Shown here one piece after another: positions 47,053-57,592 of a DNA stretch of 64,000 nt. Source of the stretch: Codonopsis lanceolata (lineage: Eukaryota; Streptophyta; Magnoliopsida; Asterales; Campanulaceae). Below the pieces are notes generated by a model. That model had not been told where the DNA came from and made no database searches. It worked only from the letters and a program-made list of their open reading frames with translations. Within the stretch, counting starts at the first letter, position 1. Each line of letters begins with the position of its first letter. A program made the translations under genes and the position numbers. The stretch is from the NCBI GenBank assembly GCA_013146195.2, contig CM028379.1, positions 156,642,437-156,706,436 of the forward strand, in the 5' to 3' direction.

Positions 47053-48947
47053 GCCAGATTCAATAATCATATTATCCCATACCTGAAATTTAATAAAGAA
47101 AACCAATGTGATTAAAAACATGACAGTAAAATCAAATAAAATAAGGAGCTGCACCCAAAAAGAAATGAAATTTGCTATGGATACTTTCACCGCTAAAGAC
47201 CGATCTAATCCACAAATCCTTTCTAAGTTGCCTCTCTTTTACATAGGTAATTCTAAGTAACAAACAAATATTTAACCTACTGCGTTTGCAATCGGCCAAC
47301 AAATCTTAACCCTTTTAAATATCTAAAACCAAGAATTTGAAGTGCAGAAAATGAAAGAAAAATTGACACTTCAGCACCTACATGGTGCAAATTAGTCTTC
47401 CTCCGGAACAAGCGGACTTGTATCGTATTCCCACCTTCATCGCCTATGAAACCAACATGTAGAGGCTGCCAAAGAAAGAAAACTTGTGAAGACTGAATAT
47501 CATTTGCTGTTTTAATTTTCAGTGAGAAAATTTCAATGTATATTGGAGTTGGCACTAGGGAAATAAGAGACCAACAGAACTGTTAATGCGTTAATGGCCA
47601 AACAAAAATCAACCATCGACTAACTTGTTGGACAAACTCTCATCATTTTCTTCATACCCTTACAAAGAATGCCCATGAATGTACAAATATAGCCCAATGA
47701 GACGGCGACCCATGCTAGGATGTTCCCATAAATGTATATACATTTACAGTTACATATTTAGCCTAAGTATGAAGATTTATAGTTTCTCATCATTTAAAGC
47801 TCTTAGGTGTGAGTAGGAAGAACTAACATGATGGACATCACCAACAAAATGTGCTAAAAACATGAGTGCTTCAGTCAAGTTGTTTGAAATAAGGAGATAG
47901 TTGAGCTTCTCATATTTAGTTAATATAAAACAATTTAACAGTTGTTGCTTACATTTAATCTCTGAACCTGAGTCATGATAACTCAAAAATACTTGACGGT
48001 TGTTGCTTACATTTAATCACTAAATCTGAGTCAGGATAACCCGACACAAGTTGCATTGTGTAATTGTAAATTGCTCTGTAACACACCTATCCTTACGTCC
48101 AACGAGTCATGGCGCCTCCTATCGAGAAAAAAAGTATTATCTTCGGGGAGAAACTAATCGAACGTGTTATTATCTTGGTCCCCAACACCAAAAGGCTTAT
48201 AGAATCTTCAACAAAAGATCACATAAAATATATGAAAACATTCATGTTCCATTACTGAAACTAGCGCTGAGCCTAGTAGGGTACTTAGCTTTGATGATCA
48301 ACATGTACATATTCAAGAAACACAATGACTGTACATATCCAACTTTCTCGTTTCAGCATTTGAGGAATAGGGTGATGTTTTTATCTTCTTTATGAACTTC
48401 AGCTTTTGGTGCCTTTGTGTAATTGCTAATGAATTTTGTTCGAATCGGCAAGCGCCGGTTCATCAATACTTGCTAGCTTTTGTTTTCATGTTGGTTTTCT
48501 TCTTGTGTCTTGTTTTTCCACTTCCTTTTGTAAGGTAGATTTCTTGCCCTCCATTCAATTTATATTCTCTTCTTTATCAGTAAAGATCATTTTTTTTATA
48601 AAATTACAATAATTAAGAACCTACAGATTTAACAACCCTATAATAATACTTCCCTAAAGAACAATCAAACTCTCAGCCATTTCTTCGGATGGATTGCAAA
48701 CCTTCTACATTATCTTCATATTCTATGGCACCAAAATCAACACAGGGTCATCAGCTGATTTATTCATATCAAACTCCATCCCAGAGGATGTTTAATTGGC
48801 TCTCTTCCTATCACCGATATGAAAAACGGCATGAAGCTTTTGAGCATAACTAATCAAAAGTTAAGATGATTGGCACTAGAAGAATCTCTTCATACATTTC
48901 TAAGTAGAAGAATAAATGTGAAACAGAAACACAATTTACCAAACACA

Positions 48948-49013
<66 letters not shown>

Positions 49014-49422
49014 TGAACCTGAATCACACTGATGATGGATGAATATAAACTTCTTGAGAACTCCGCACTTTGTACATCCAGTGATCGAAGCCTTTTCACA
49101 ACAACACGAAATAAAACTTGTCAGAAAATCACACCCACCAAAAACAGAAGCTCCTCCGAGATAAAAGTGAGTCCATGTCCCTGCTGCATTAAAGACATAC
49201 AAAATTAGTCCAACAAGGAAAAGCTGCATCTCATTTCTACTTAATGTTTAGAATTTCATTAGCAGCTTCTAAATCATTCCATGTTGAGATCCAATGTCGG
49301 TAAAGAAGCTTAGAAATCAGTATCATATTATGATCAATACATGGACTTGGTTGCGTTGCATATTGGTAATTTGATGTCCTTATTTTTGCTTAAGAAATTT
49401 GTTCACCTTGTGTACTTATTAG
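47053..49422. other. CACTA interior, largely unassigned
   Basis: A minus frame at 47555-47277 (FLWQPLHVGFIGDEGGNTIQ) and a plus frame at 48051-48395 (HQKAYRIFNKRSHKIYENIHV, faintly like the copia SKAYRVFNKRT motif) have no secure family. A (CA)n(TA)n microsatellite is at 48956-49010. Otherwise nothing was recognised. Confidence 0.5.
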
Positions 49423-50132
49423 ATGAGTGCGAACAATGAAGATACTTCGCGTGCTAACGTGTTCATCAAAACACGAAGTAAAAAGGATGGTTGCATACCT
49501 CACGATGATACTAGAAGCCTAGTTGTAAGTAGTTTAATTAAAAAATTTCATTATTATATGGTTTCATTAATTTAATGTTCACGTATAAAAAATACTTTTG
49601 TTTTTGTTTTGTTTTTAGGAACGGATGAATGAAAAGTTAAACGAGGTACCCGAAGAGGAGCGAACGGAAGCTTATAGAGAGCAAGTTTTTGTTGAACTCA
49701 TGGGGCCCGATGGACATGGGCGTGTGAGAACTTTTGGTTCTGGACCATCTCCTCGTCATATTTTGGGGGCTCGGTCATCTTTAACAACTACACCTTCTTC
49801 AGAGGTAATAGATAAGCTAGTGGAAGCTAAGGTAGCGCAAATAGCATCTCAGTACGAAAAGAAACAACAGGAGTTTGAAAAGACACAAATGGAGACACTT
49901 GAAAAGGTTGAACGTATGCAATGCTTAATGGAGGTACATGGGCTACTGCCATTGTCGCCACGTCCAGGCACAAATGGCGGCGGCTCTGGATCTAGTGTAG
50001 GTCAGGTATACCCTTATCATGTTCACCCTTTCATTGAGTCGTTAATTTTTTGTGGAATTCTTGCTTATTATATTATTTTTATTATAGGCTCGGATCAACC
50101 TTCCCAATTCTTCGATGGATGACGTGAGCTAG
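49423..50132 (+). CDS. TNPA-like (Ptta/En/Spm, Transposase_24-type) gene, 3' exons
   Basis: Three exons, 49423-49524, 49619-50005 and 50088-50132, join in phase 0 across GT/AG introns and end in TAG, giving about 177 residues without a stop. Features are FIKTRSKKDGCIPHDDTRSL, then VELMGPDGHGRVRTFGSGPS (the GxGPSP motif of this family), a Gln/Glu/Lys coiled coil (QIASQYEKKQQEFEKTQMET) and a Gly-rich tail. In En/Spm elements this protein binds the subterminal repeats, which lie just downstream (50490-51090). Whether a 5' exon far upstream (43254) still belongs to it is unclear. Confidence 0.75.
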
Positions 50133-50196
50133 CAAATTCTAGGGATGACGTCGACTCTTTTGTTTTTGAACAGATGATGCTACAAATTCGCAGTTT

Positions 50197-50410
50197 TTCG
50201 TTTGAATATGTGCTAATGCTTTTGATTTGGATATGTACGTTGATATATGTACTTTATGGGTTTGTGTTTCTTAATTAACTAGTATAACTTTGTGTAGGTA
50301 TTCGTGTTTTTTCTTTTGAATATGTGCTAATGCTTTTGATTTGGATATGTTGATATATGTTTATGGGTTTGTGTTTCTTAATTAACTAGTATAACTTTGT
50401 GTAGGTATTT
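50197..50410. repeat. Tandem duplication of about 105 bp
   Basis: TTTGAATATGTGCTAATGCT through TAACTTTGTGTAGGTATT is present twice in the 3' region of the TNPA-like gene (from about 50200 and from about 50313). Confidence 0.85.
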
Positions 50411-50489
50411 TCAAGAATTGCAATTGTTCCCATTTTAATAATGTATGGTGGATTGATTATTTCAACACACCAAATGGTGGGCTAGTTTA

Positions 50490-51090
50490 GTATTTTTCTT
50501 AAAGTACAATCGTGCCAAATGTAATTGGGAGGGCAAGAAAACCGTCCTAAATGTAATAGCGAGGGCAAGAAAACCGTCCCAAATGTAATTGAGACAATAG
50601 GAAAAACCGTCCCAAATGTATTTGGGAGGGCAAAAACCCGTCCCAAAAAATATTTGGGATGACAAAAAATCCGTCCCAAAAACCGTCCCAAATGTATTTG
50701 GCAGGGCAACAAAACCGTCCCCAAAAAGCGTCCCAAATGCATTTGGGAGTGCAAAAAATCCGTCCCAAAAACCGTCACAAATGTAATTGGGACGACAGGG
50801 AAAAACCGTCCTAAATGTAATTGTGACGGCTGAAAAAACCGTCCCAAATACTTTTTTGGGACGGCATTTTTAAAACCGTCGCAAATACCCATCAGTCGGG
50901 ACAGCCATGAAAACCCGTCGCCTTTTCCGTGACAAATACTTTTTGGGACGGTTTTTGGCCGTGACAAATGTTTTTGGCACCCTTGTATTTGAGAGGGAGC
51001 GAAAACCGTCCCAATGCCGTCCCAAATACCTTTTGTGACGGTTTTGGAAGTATTTGGGACGGTTTTTGGCCGTCCCAAATACTCATATTT
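50490..51090. repeat. CACTA right subterminal repeat array
   Basis: About 15 copies of a CCGTCCCAAATGTAATTGGG / TTTGGGACGG motif occur in both orientations up to the right end. The left end has only a few. In CACTA elements these are transposase-binding sites. Confidence 0.85.
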
Positions 51091-51856
51091 CTTGTAGTGT
51101 AAACATCCATTAATCTAAGAGGTGAGAGGTAACTTGTATCGAATCTATGCTTTAATCTATTTTTATTCATTCAATTCTTGTTGATTATGGTGTTTATCAA
51201 CCCCTTTATTATTTTGCTTTGAACAAATGAATGTAATCGCAAGTAATAAAGGCCTAGAGGTGCGGATAACTGCATGACCAATATGCATATGTCGTACACT
51301 GGCTCACAATCATGATAAATTGAACCTATCGATGCACGAGAGTGATAAGTTAGGGTCAGGTTCCATATATGACCTAAGTGACAATTAGGATCCATATGTT
51401 CTTGTGCCTAGGATATAGAATGGACGAATTATTTGGAGATGGAGACTGAACGGTAATTCGACAGGCTATATCTATCTTTTGTGAACGAACCCAAGAAATT
51501 GAATGATACTTTATTTAAATAAGCTATAGAAGAGATACAAGTGAAACTCTAATCCTAGATTTCCCTCCATCATCAGATCTTTCGTACTGTAATTGCTGCT
51601 AATTTAGGTAAATTAACTATTTTAGTATAATAATTAGTTTAGATAAAATCAATATAAAAACCCCCCTTAGTTTAATAATTTTGCTACCGATATTCTTGCT
51701 ATTTGTGATCTTTTTGTCTCTGTGGTTCGACCCTTGCTTCCCAAGCTATTCTACAATAGTCTTGTCCACTTGCAAGGAATAAATTTAAAATAAGACACGA
51801 TCATTTACCAAATGAAATGATAATATATATTACGCATTTGAATGTAAAACAAGCAA

Positions 51857-51940
51857 GTCAGGATGGTTGAATGGTGTAAGGGGTCATCCTCAAGTTCTTA
51901 TCCTCTTGAGAGGTTATGTGTTTGAATCTCAATTCTAACA
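51857..51940 (+). tRNA. tRNA-Leu(CAA) pseudogene
   Basis: 84 nt starting GTCAGGATGG and ending TTCTAACA match the plan of plant nuclear tRNA-Leu(CAA): A-box region TGGTTGAATGGTGTAAGG, anticodon arm CTCAAGTT with CAA, long variable arm, and B box GTGTTTGAATC. The acceptor stem pairs 7 positions with one mismatch and one G-T pair. Many changes against the tRNA consensus mean it is probably not functional, or is a tRNA-derived insertion. Confidence 0.65.
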
Positions 51941-52143
51941 TTTTGAACCCTCATTTTAGCCAAAAGCTTCCAGCCCGCGGGCCAGCTCTAGAACCCGCCA
52001 ATCCAACCCAGTTTGCCCGCGATCCTATTGGGTCAACCCATTTATTAAACGGGCTGGGTTTTCCCAACCCTAACCCTTTCATGTTTTCGGTTAATAGGGT
52101 CGACCCTACGGTTTTCGGCCTTTTTAACATCTCTACAATTCAG

Positions 52144-54434
52144 CGACCAGACCAACGACATTCTCCCGAGTCTCGGGCATTTGAAAATTATCTTTGTGCC
52201 ATGAAGGCACCCGGGACCCAGACACCTCGACCGGATCGCTCTTCTCCGTCCGCGACCTGGTCCTTATGTCGATAGGGAGTTCGGTGGTAGGCCGTTTGGT
52301 TGAAGTTACTTCAAGGGTGGTTACAGGCTTTACGGAGACGGGTGCAGTCGGCACGGCGGTGGCAGGAGCAGTTAGGGGTGGCAATTTGAGGCACGGCACG
52401 ATTGACCGACACGAACACGGCACGAATTTATAGGGTTTGGGCTGGGGCTTATCGGGTTCGGGCCGTTATAGGGCCAACACGATAAGGCACGATAAAAAAT
52501 GGGTTGTTATCGGGCTGGCCTGATAAGCACGGTAAGGCACGATAAGACACGATAACTAAAATATATATGTTTTAAAAATATATTTTTAAAAATTTACTAG
52601 GGGTTATTAACTTCTTTCGAACTATTTTCATGATTATTTCATGATTTTATCATTTGAAAATTTATGACTTTTAAACTACTTGACTATTTATATTGATAAA
52701 TTTTCAAAATATGTATTAAAAAATCAAAATTATATATTTTATAATGTTTATTGGTCTTAACGGGCTTAACGGGCCTGACTAAATAAATCGTGTTTTTTTG
52801 CTTATCGTGCTTATCGTGCCTATCGTGCCGTGCCGTATTTTTCGTGTTTTTATCGTGTCGTGTTCGGGTTTTAATATTAGGCACGATAAGCTTATCGTGC
52901 CGTGTTCGTGTTCGTGCTTATCGTGTCGTGCTGTTATCGTGCCGGCCCGATAACAGCCCAGCACGACCGATTTGCCACCCCTAGGAGCAGTAGGGGCAGG
53001 AGCAATAGTGAGGGGAGGAGTGGCAGGCCGGCTTGGCTCAACATGCCCACGGCTTGCCCCACGTCTCGTGTTCGCTGCAAGAGTGGTTGGAAGGCGAGCT
53101 GGCTCTTGCCTGGATAGTTGGGTGTTCCTCCTCGTAGAGCCTTTCCTCATAGCTTGCAAAAATTTGTTACTGTTGTCAAGCTGCTTCATATCTACAAAAC
53201 AATTCATAAGGGAAATAATCAAGAAGGATTTAAGCAGAGGAAAGCAAAATACAAGCAATGAATGTTAATATGCAGACCATTCAAGGAGAAGGTAGGGGTA
53301 CAATTGGTTCCAGCTCGTTCACAATCGAGGCACTCGCTATGGAATCTCACTCCGTGACAGTTGCCCCATTATAGGTGAGGCTCCTCAACATCAATGGTGA
53401 CCCTGGGTTCTACTCCATCCACAGGCCAACTCAGTACGCCGGCCAAACAAAGTAGGGAGGGATCAGATGTAAGGGCTACCCAATCTAGTACCCAGTCTTG
53501 CCCGCCTCTGCCCTCTTTTACACCGAGTAGAGTCCTGAACGCTTTGGCTATCCGGGGTTTTCCTGCTCGAAAGGCATTCTTATCGTATTTGGGAATCCAC
53601 ATGTCTTCCAAATATGGTGTGAAGGGCCATCTTACTATGGATTGAACGAGTAGGGTCTTCTCGTCCCAGGCATCGACTTTGTTGGGGCCGTCGGTCAAGA
53701 GCTTGAAATAGTTGGGGTTGGAGCGGCCGGTGATGCGGTTGTTCTTTTTGTCCAGGGAGAACAAGAACAGTTATCTAAATAGGGTCATATTGGGTTCAAA
53801 CCCGAGCAACCTACAAGCTATGGTATATGCGACCAGAAACCTCACGGTGGTAAGGGTCAAGTCGCAGAGGGCATTGTTTAGAAGCAGGAATTCAACGATA
53901 AAAAAGCCCAGGGGAAGTCTCAGGCCGACGAGAAAGAAATCAAAGTAGAAAACCATACGGTCTCCTTGAAAGTTATGCCCGTCTTTTTCGATGTCCAGAT
54001 CGAAGGCGTTTACTCGATAGTTTTTTGGATCTATGCCCAGGGAGTAAAACCAAGCAAACACATCTTCTTCGCAAGATAAATCATCCCATTTCATCGGGGC
54101 CGGCACGTCAGTTACGGGTTGTTTGCCTTTACAGCTACCAGTTCTCTTCTTTTTTTCCCAAAAAGCGCTCGTGCTCGAGGACTCAGACCCAGAGCCTCTG
54201 TCCTCCTCGAGGGACGACTGCTCATTTTCAACGGTTATGTTTTCTCTCACTAGAGGCCACAGGAAATTCCTCCCTGCAAGTGTCAAGCATTCCAAGAACT
54301 ATTAGGGCCTCATCTAGCACGGTTTCCTTAGAGCTATTAGATTCAACTTCGAGACTCTCTTTACTCTCAGATGAAGCTCCGTGGTCGTAGCTACGTCCTT
54401 CGATTTCTGAGCTATTCTCATCGCTGGAAGACAT
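52144..54434 (-). pseudogene. N-terminal part of the Tat-type antisense ORF (Transposase_28-like)
   Basis: The start at 54434 (MSSSDENSSEIEG...) leads through an acidic Ser/Glu region, then with a frameshift to a segment typical of 'putative gypsy-type transposon' proteins: DMVFYFDFFLVGLRLPLG-like residues (here MVFYFDFFLVGLRLPLG), FIVEFLLLNNA, GFEPNMTLF. A second frame (53764-53369) continues with MFSLDKKNNRITGRSN and VRWPFTPYLEDMW. A Pro/Ala/Thr-rich linker follows and holds the hAT MITE at 52373-52983. Orientation is opposite to pol. Stops and frameshifts are few, which suggests moderate age. Function is unknown. Confidence 0.7.
52373..52983. mobile_element. hAT-like MITE (611 bp), TSD GGAGCAGT
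   Basis: The ends TAGGGGTGGCAATTTG and (inverse) TAGGGGTGGCAAATCG are flanked by perfect 8-bp duplications GGAGCAGT (52365-52372, 52984-52991). The interior is dominated by GGCACGATAAG/CTTATCGTGC motifs in both orientations, making one large potential hairpin. It is inserted in the antisense ORF of the Tat-type element. Confidence 0.9.
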
Positions 54435-55379
54435 CCTACAGGAATCAAGGAATATATATTAATTCCTGCTCGTGAAAATAAGCAAGAGCAGAAAAGCAAA
54501 ACCCTCAGTTAGGGTTCGTTTCAAAACCAGTGAGCAGGGCACCAGTTAGTTATTCCATCTATTCCTACCTATGTGTGTGAGTCGGGGCAAGATTCAGGAA
54601 GGGTGATGAGGACAAATTCGAAAAATTGTGAAAGGGAATAATGGAATTCCTAGGGGACGCCGTCCCTACTTAACCTTGCTAGGGTTCTAGCATAAATGAA
54701 ATGAAAATGAAAACGAAGATGCGGTTATGGATAGAAGATTGCATGTTGTTGTTGTAGTGCTTTGACTTCAAGTAAATTTGGAATCTGGTTCACCGTAGTA
54801 TTTCGGCATGCAGCGCTTGAATCAGAGAAGTAGCAGATGAGAGAAAAGCTTTTTGAATACAGAGGGTATGTAAAGAGGATTAAGGAAGAGGTTCGTTGTA
54901 TTTAGAATCAAAGGGCAAAAAAGAAAGAAAATAATTCTGGTGGTAACTTCTTAGGCATGTGGCATGGGAACCGAGGCGTCGCATTTAATGACTCATCGGG
55001 AAACGTGCACACATGCAGCTATGAGCCCCAAGCGACGACAAGACATCCCATCAATGCATTCCTGGCATCCTCTTGCTCATCCCACTATCAAACATGCTTG
55101 ACCAATCTTTTGTAACCAAAGTGGACAAGTCTAAAAAGCGATCAAGCTGTCAGAAGGAGTCAAGATATTATGTTCCTCGCTCCGAGCACGGGTGCTCACC
55201 AGACAAGAAGCAGGGGGCCACTGAACTGCACAGTACGCCTACCCTGTGGTCACGAGTAAATCATGTGCAATCCTCAAGGTCCAAGCTCAAAGTCATGAGC
55301 GAGCAGAGACAAATCATTGGTCACCTTTGCGTTATAAGCGAACAACCATCTACTTGAAGCCTGGGGGCCAAGGGCGCAG

Positions 55380-55761
55380 CGAGCAAGAAGAGAGGTCATA
55401 GCGAGCATGCTCGCCTTGCCTAGTAAGATAGTAACAGTTGTGTTAAACGTCGGCAGTTATTGGCGGGAAACCTGCCCCCACGTTCCGGACGTGGTCATGA
55501 ATGTGCTCGCTTTTCACGCTCCGACATTCAATGAGCAGTTTCCAACTCTATAGGCTAGCTATATAAACCCCTTGAAATGAAGAGGGAAGGTATGTTCACA
55601 TAATCATAAGCTAAACTTTGTCAAATTGCTAACTCAATCGAGTGTTTGCTAATTATCACACCGAAGTGCATTTGTAGGGTAGCCTCCGCCCAGCCTGCCT
55701 TTTTTTGACAGTTTGGGCCTTTGAAAACACGGATTTGTATCTCTTCATTTTGGATACATCA
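55380..55761 (+). repeat. 3' LTR of the Tat-type element (left edge approximate)
   Basis: A purine-rich GAAGCCTGGGGGCCAAGGG (about 55358-55376) could be the polypurine tract. A TATA box (TATATAAA) lies at 55560-55567. The end is GGATACATCA at 55761. The exact LTR start was not resolved. Confidence 0.6.
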
Positions 55762-57361
55762 TATATATATATATATATATGAGAAAATTATAAAAATACA
55801 AAAGTGATGTCTCAATCAAAATTTGTTATTGAGGACAGTTGCATGGCCGGGTTAGCATAAAAAAAAATAAAAAGTCTCCATCAAACATAGAGAAAATCGA
55901 TTTCAATTTGGCTTCTTTTAGCAAGTGCTTTCAAGCAATTAACTACTACTAGAGTATTGACATTTTGTACTATAAATTAGAATTAGTTAGGTTTGCGTTT
56001 GAATGTATTTGTGCCTACTTTTATTGATGGCTTGGCTTATTGTAATTTGTACATAGTTGTGCAGTTTGTAGTTTGTGCGCTATATAGACTATAGTATACA
56101 GGTCTTCTCTCTTTCTACTATCTTCCTTACTCTTACTTTATTTATTAGCCGCAGCAAAGATTGATTATCGGAGGTAGCTTTTTCTTTTTTCGAAATTACA
56201 ATAATATGTGGTTTAACTGAGCCGTTCATCCATACAAATCCTAATTTTTCATCTCCTTTTATTTATTTTGTATCAATTTCGTAACAAATACTCCTACTAA
56301 TGTGCTCTTGTCTTCCTTGACGTCATCTCCAACCCAAAACCTCAAATTTATTGTAGTTTTACCACCAAAATAGTGCAATTTCAGACTTCCAACCTATTTA
56401 CACCAAATCTTACACCAAAAAGATGGTTGTCCACAAAATTCTAGTAAAATGGTTATTTGGTAGCGTTATTTGACATCTCCCCAATTACACTTTTACAATT
56501 CAAGAATTTAATATAACATTATTTTTTTCATATAATCCTTAATTTTACTAACTAAAAGCGTTCTAGTTCTAAATATTGTTAAATATTCCATATTTTTCGG
56601 ATAAAGAGTCCGACATATTTTTTTGAGATATTTTACTTTAATCCACTTTCAAAAAACTATTGTTATCATCTCCAAAACATTTCAACAAGTATTATTGTTA
56701 TTATAACTAACTTTAATGTTATGTATATATTCCTTAATAATTATATTTTTCAACCATAAATTTTTTTCTAACCGGAACAGAGTGGAGCACTGGAGTACAC
56801 AATAAGAAAAAGAGCCAAACACATGCACGCTTTATCAGAAGAGTGACCCATATCACGAATAACACAAATGGTTAGCTTTGTTACTTCTTTATGGCAACAA
56901 TTATGCTGTTATAGAATTAGAGCCGTTAAAACGGGCACGTAAGATGAATTTGTTCACAGGTTTAGAAAACTCGTTATAGGACGGGACGGGGTAGGTTTGC
57001 CCGCTATTCCGTTAAAATAATCTACAAATATATAAAGTTTAGGTAGTCTAAAAATAAATTTTTTTTGCCAAAATTTATATTCCTAAAATAATAACCTTAT
57101 TTATAACAAACATTTAATGAATCGTATAATGAAATAATATAAATTCAAATACTTATAACTCATTAAAACTAGAACCTAGAAACTAGAACCACTGCATTCA
57201 TTGTTATGTTATCCAAACACAACCTTTTATGCATACAACCATTAGTTTTTCATTGTTGTCAAATAAACTTCAAAAAAATCATAGATGACCTTGCGCATGA
57301 AATTTCACTGAAGTGAATCACAAATAATCATAATTAATTCTTACTAAATGACTAATCTGTA

Positions 57362-57592
<231 letters not shown>

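Larger units (their letters stand above)
38826..51099. mobile_element. CACTA (En/Spm) element, 12.3 kb, with captured gene fragments
   Basis: It begins CACTACAACAAAAAGG (38826) and ends with the inverse CACTACAAGAAA (51099), flanked by the 3-bp TSD TAA (38823-38825, 51100-51102). Subterminal repeats of the TTTGGGACGG / CCGTCCCAAAT kind fill the right 600 bp and a short stretch on the left. A TNPA-like gene is present but no TNPD/Transposase_21 domain was found, so it is probably non-autonomous. Inside are fragments of a PPR gene, a bZIP gene, a histidinol-phosphate aminotransferase gene, LINE pieces and a group II intron piece. Confidence 0.92.
38283..51803. mobile_element. gypsy solo LTR (1.24 kb), split by the CACTA element
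   Basis: The terminal sequences TGATCG and CGATCA form the inverted ends, flanked by a perfect TSD TTTAC (38278-38282, 51804-51808). The left part (38283-38825) holds a GTATAAATAAAGG TATA-type box (about 38651); the right part (51103-51803) ends with the TGTGGTTCGACCCTTG-type sequence typical of gypsy U5. No internal retrotransposon region remains, so this is a solo LTR left by LTR-LTR recombination. Confidence 0.85.
37642..52135. mobile_element. hAT-like composite element with 8-bp TSD, split by a solo LTR
   Basis: The outer ends TAGAAATGTTAAATTGGG (left) and TTTTTAACATCTCTA (right, inverse TAGAGATGTTAAAAA) are flanked by a perfect TSD CAATTCAG (37634-37641, 52136-52143). Without the solo LTR it is about 0.97 kb. 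The left arm is itself a full MITE-like unit of 502 bp (37642-38143, right end TTTTTAACATATCTA); both arms are rich in CCCTAACCC and AAACGGG. A tRNA-Leu pseudogene sits between the arms. It looks like two MITE copies that moved together using their outer ends. Confidence 0.75.
35046..55761 (+). mobile_element. Rearranged Ty3/gypsy (Tat-type) element hosting nested insertions
   Basis: The right end is a normal LTR 3' terminus (GGATACATCA, 55761). The left end is the inverse of the LTR 3' part (TGATGTATCC, 35046 to about 35237). Flanks on both sides are TATAT, weak evidence in AT-rich DNA. Inside, a plus-strand integrase remnant (35290-35916) is followed by a long antisense ORF (minus, 54434 to about 36750), a layout known from Tat/Grande/RIRE2-like elements. 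The antisense frame is interrupted at 37642-52135 by an insertion with a perfect 8-bp TSD, and the reading frame is continuous across it. gag, protease and reverse transcriptase are missing. Confidence 0.75.

Noticed and set aside
48051..48395. Possible copia fragment (KAYRIFNKRSHKIYENIHV)
   Set aside because: Only one motif is similar and no neighbouring copia sequence was found; left unassigned.
50482..51078. 198-codon minus frame with repeated LGRF/WDGF units
   Set aside because: It is the translation of CACTA subterminal DNA repeats; the periodicity is at DNA level and the protein matches nothing known.
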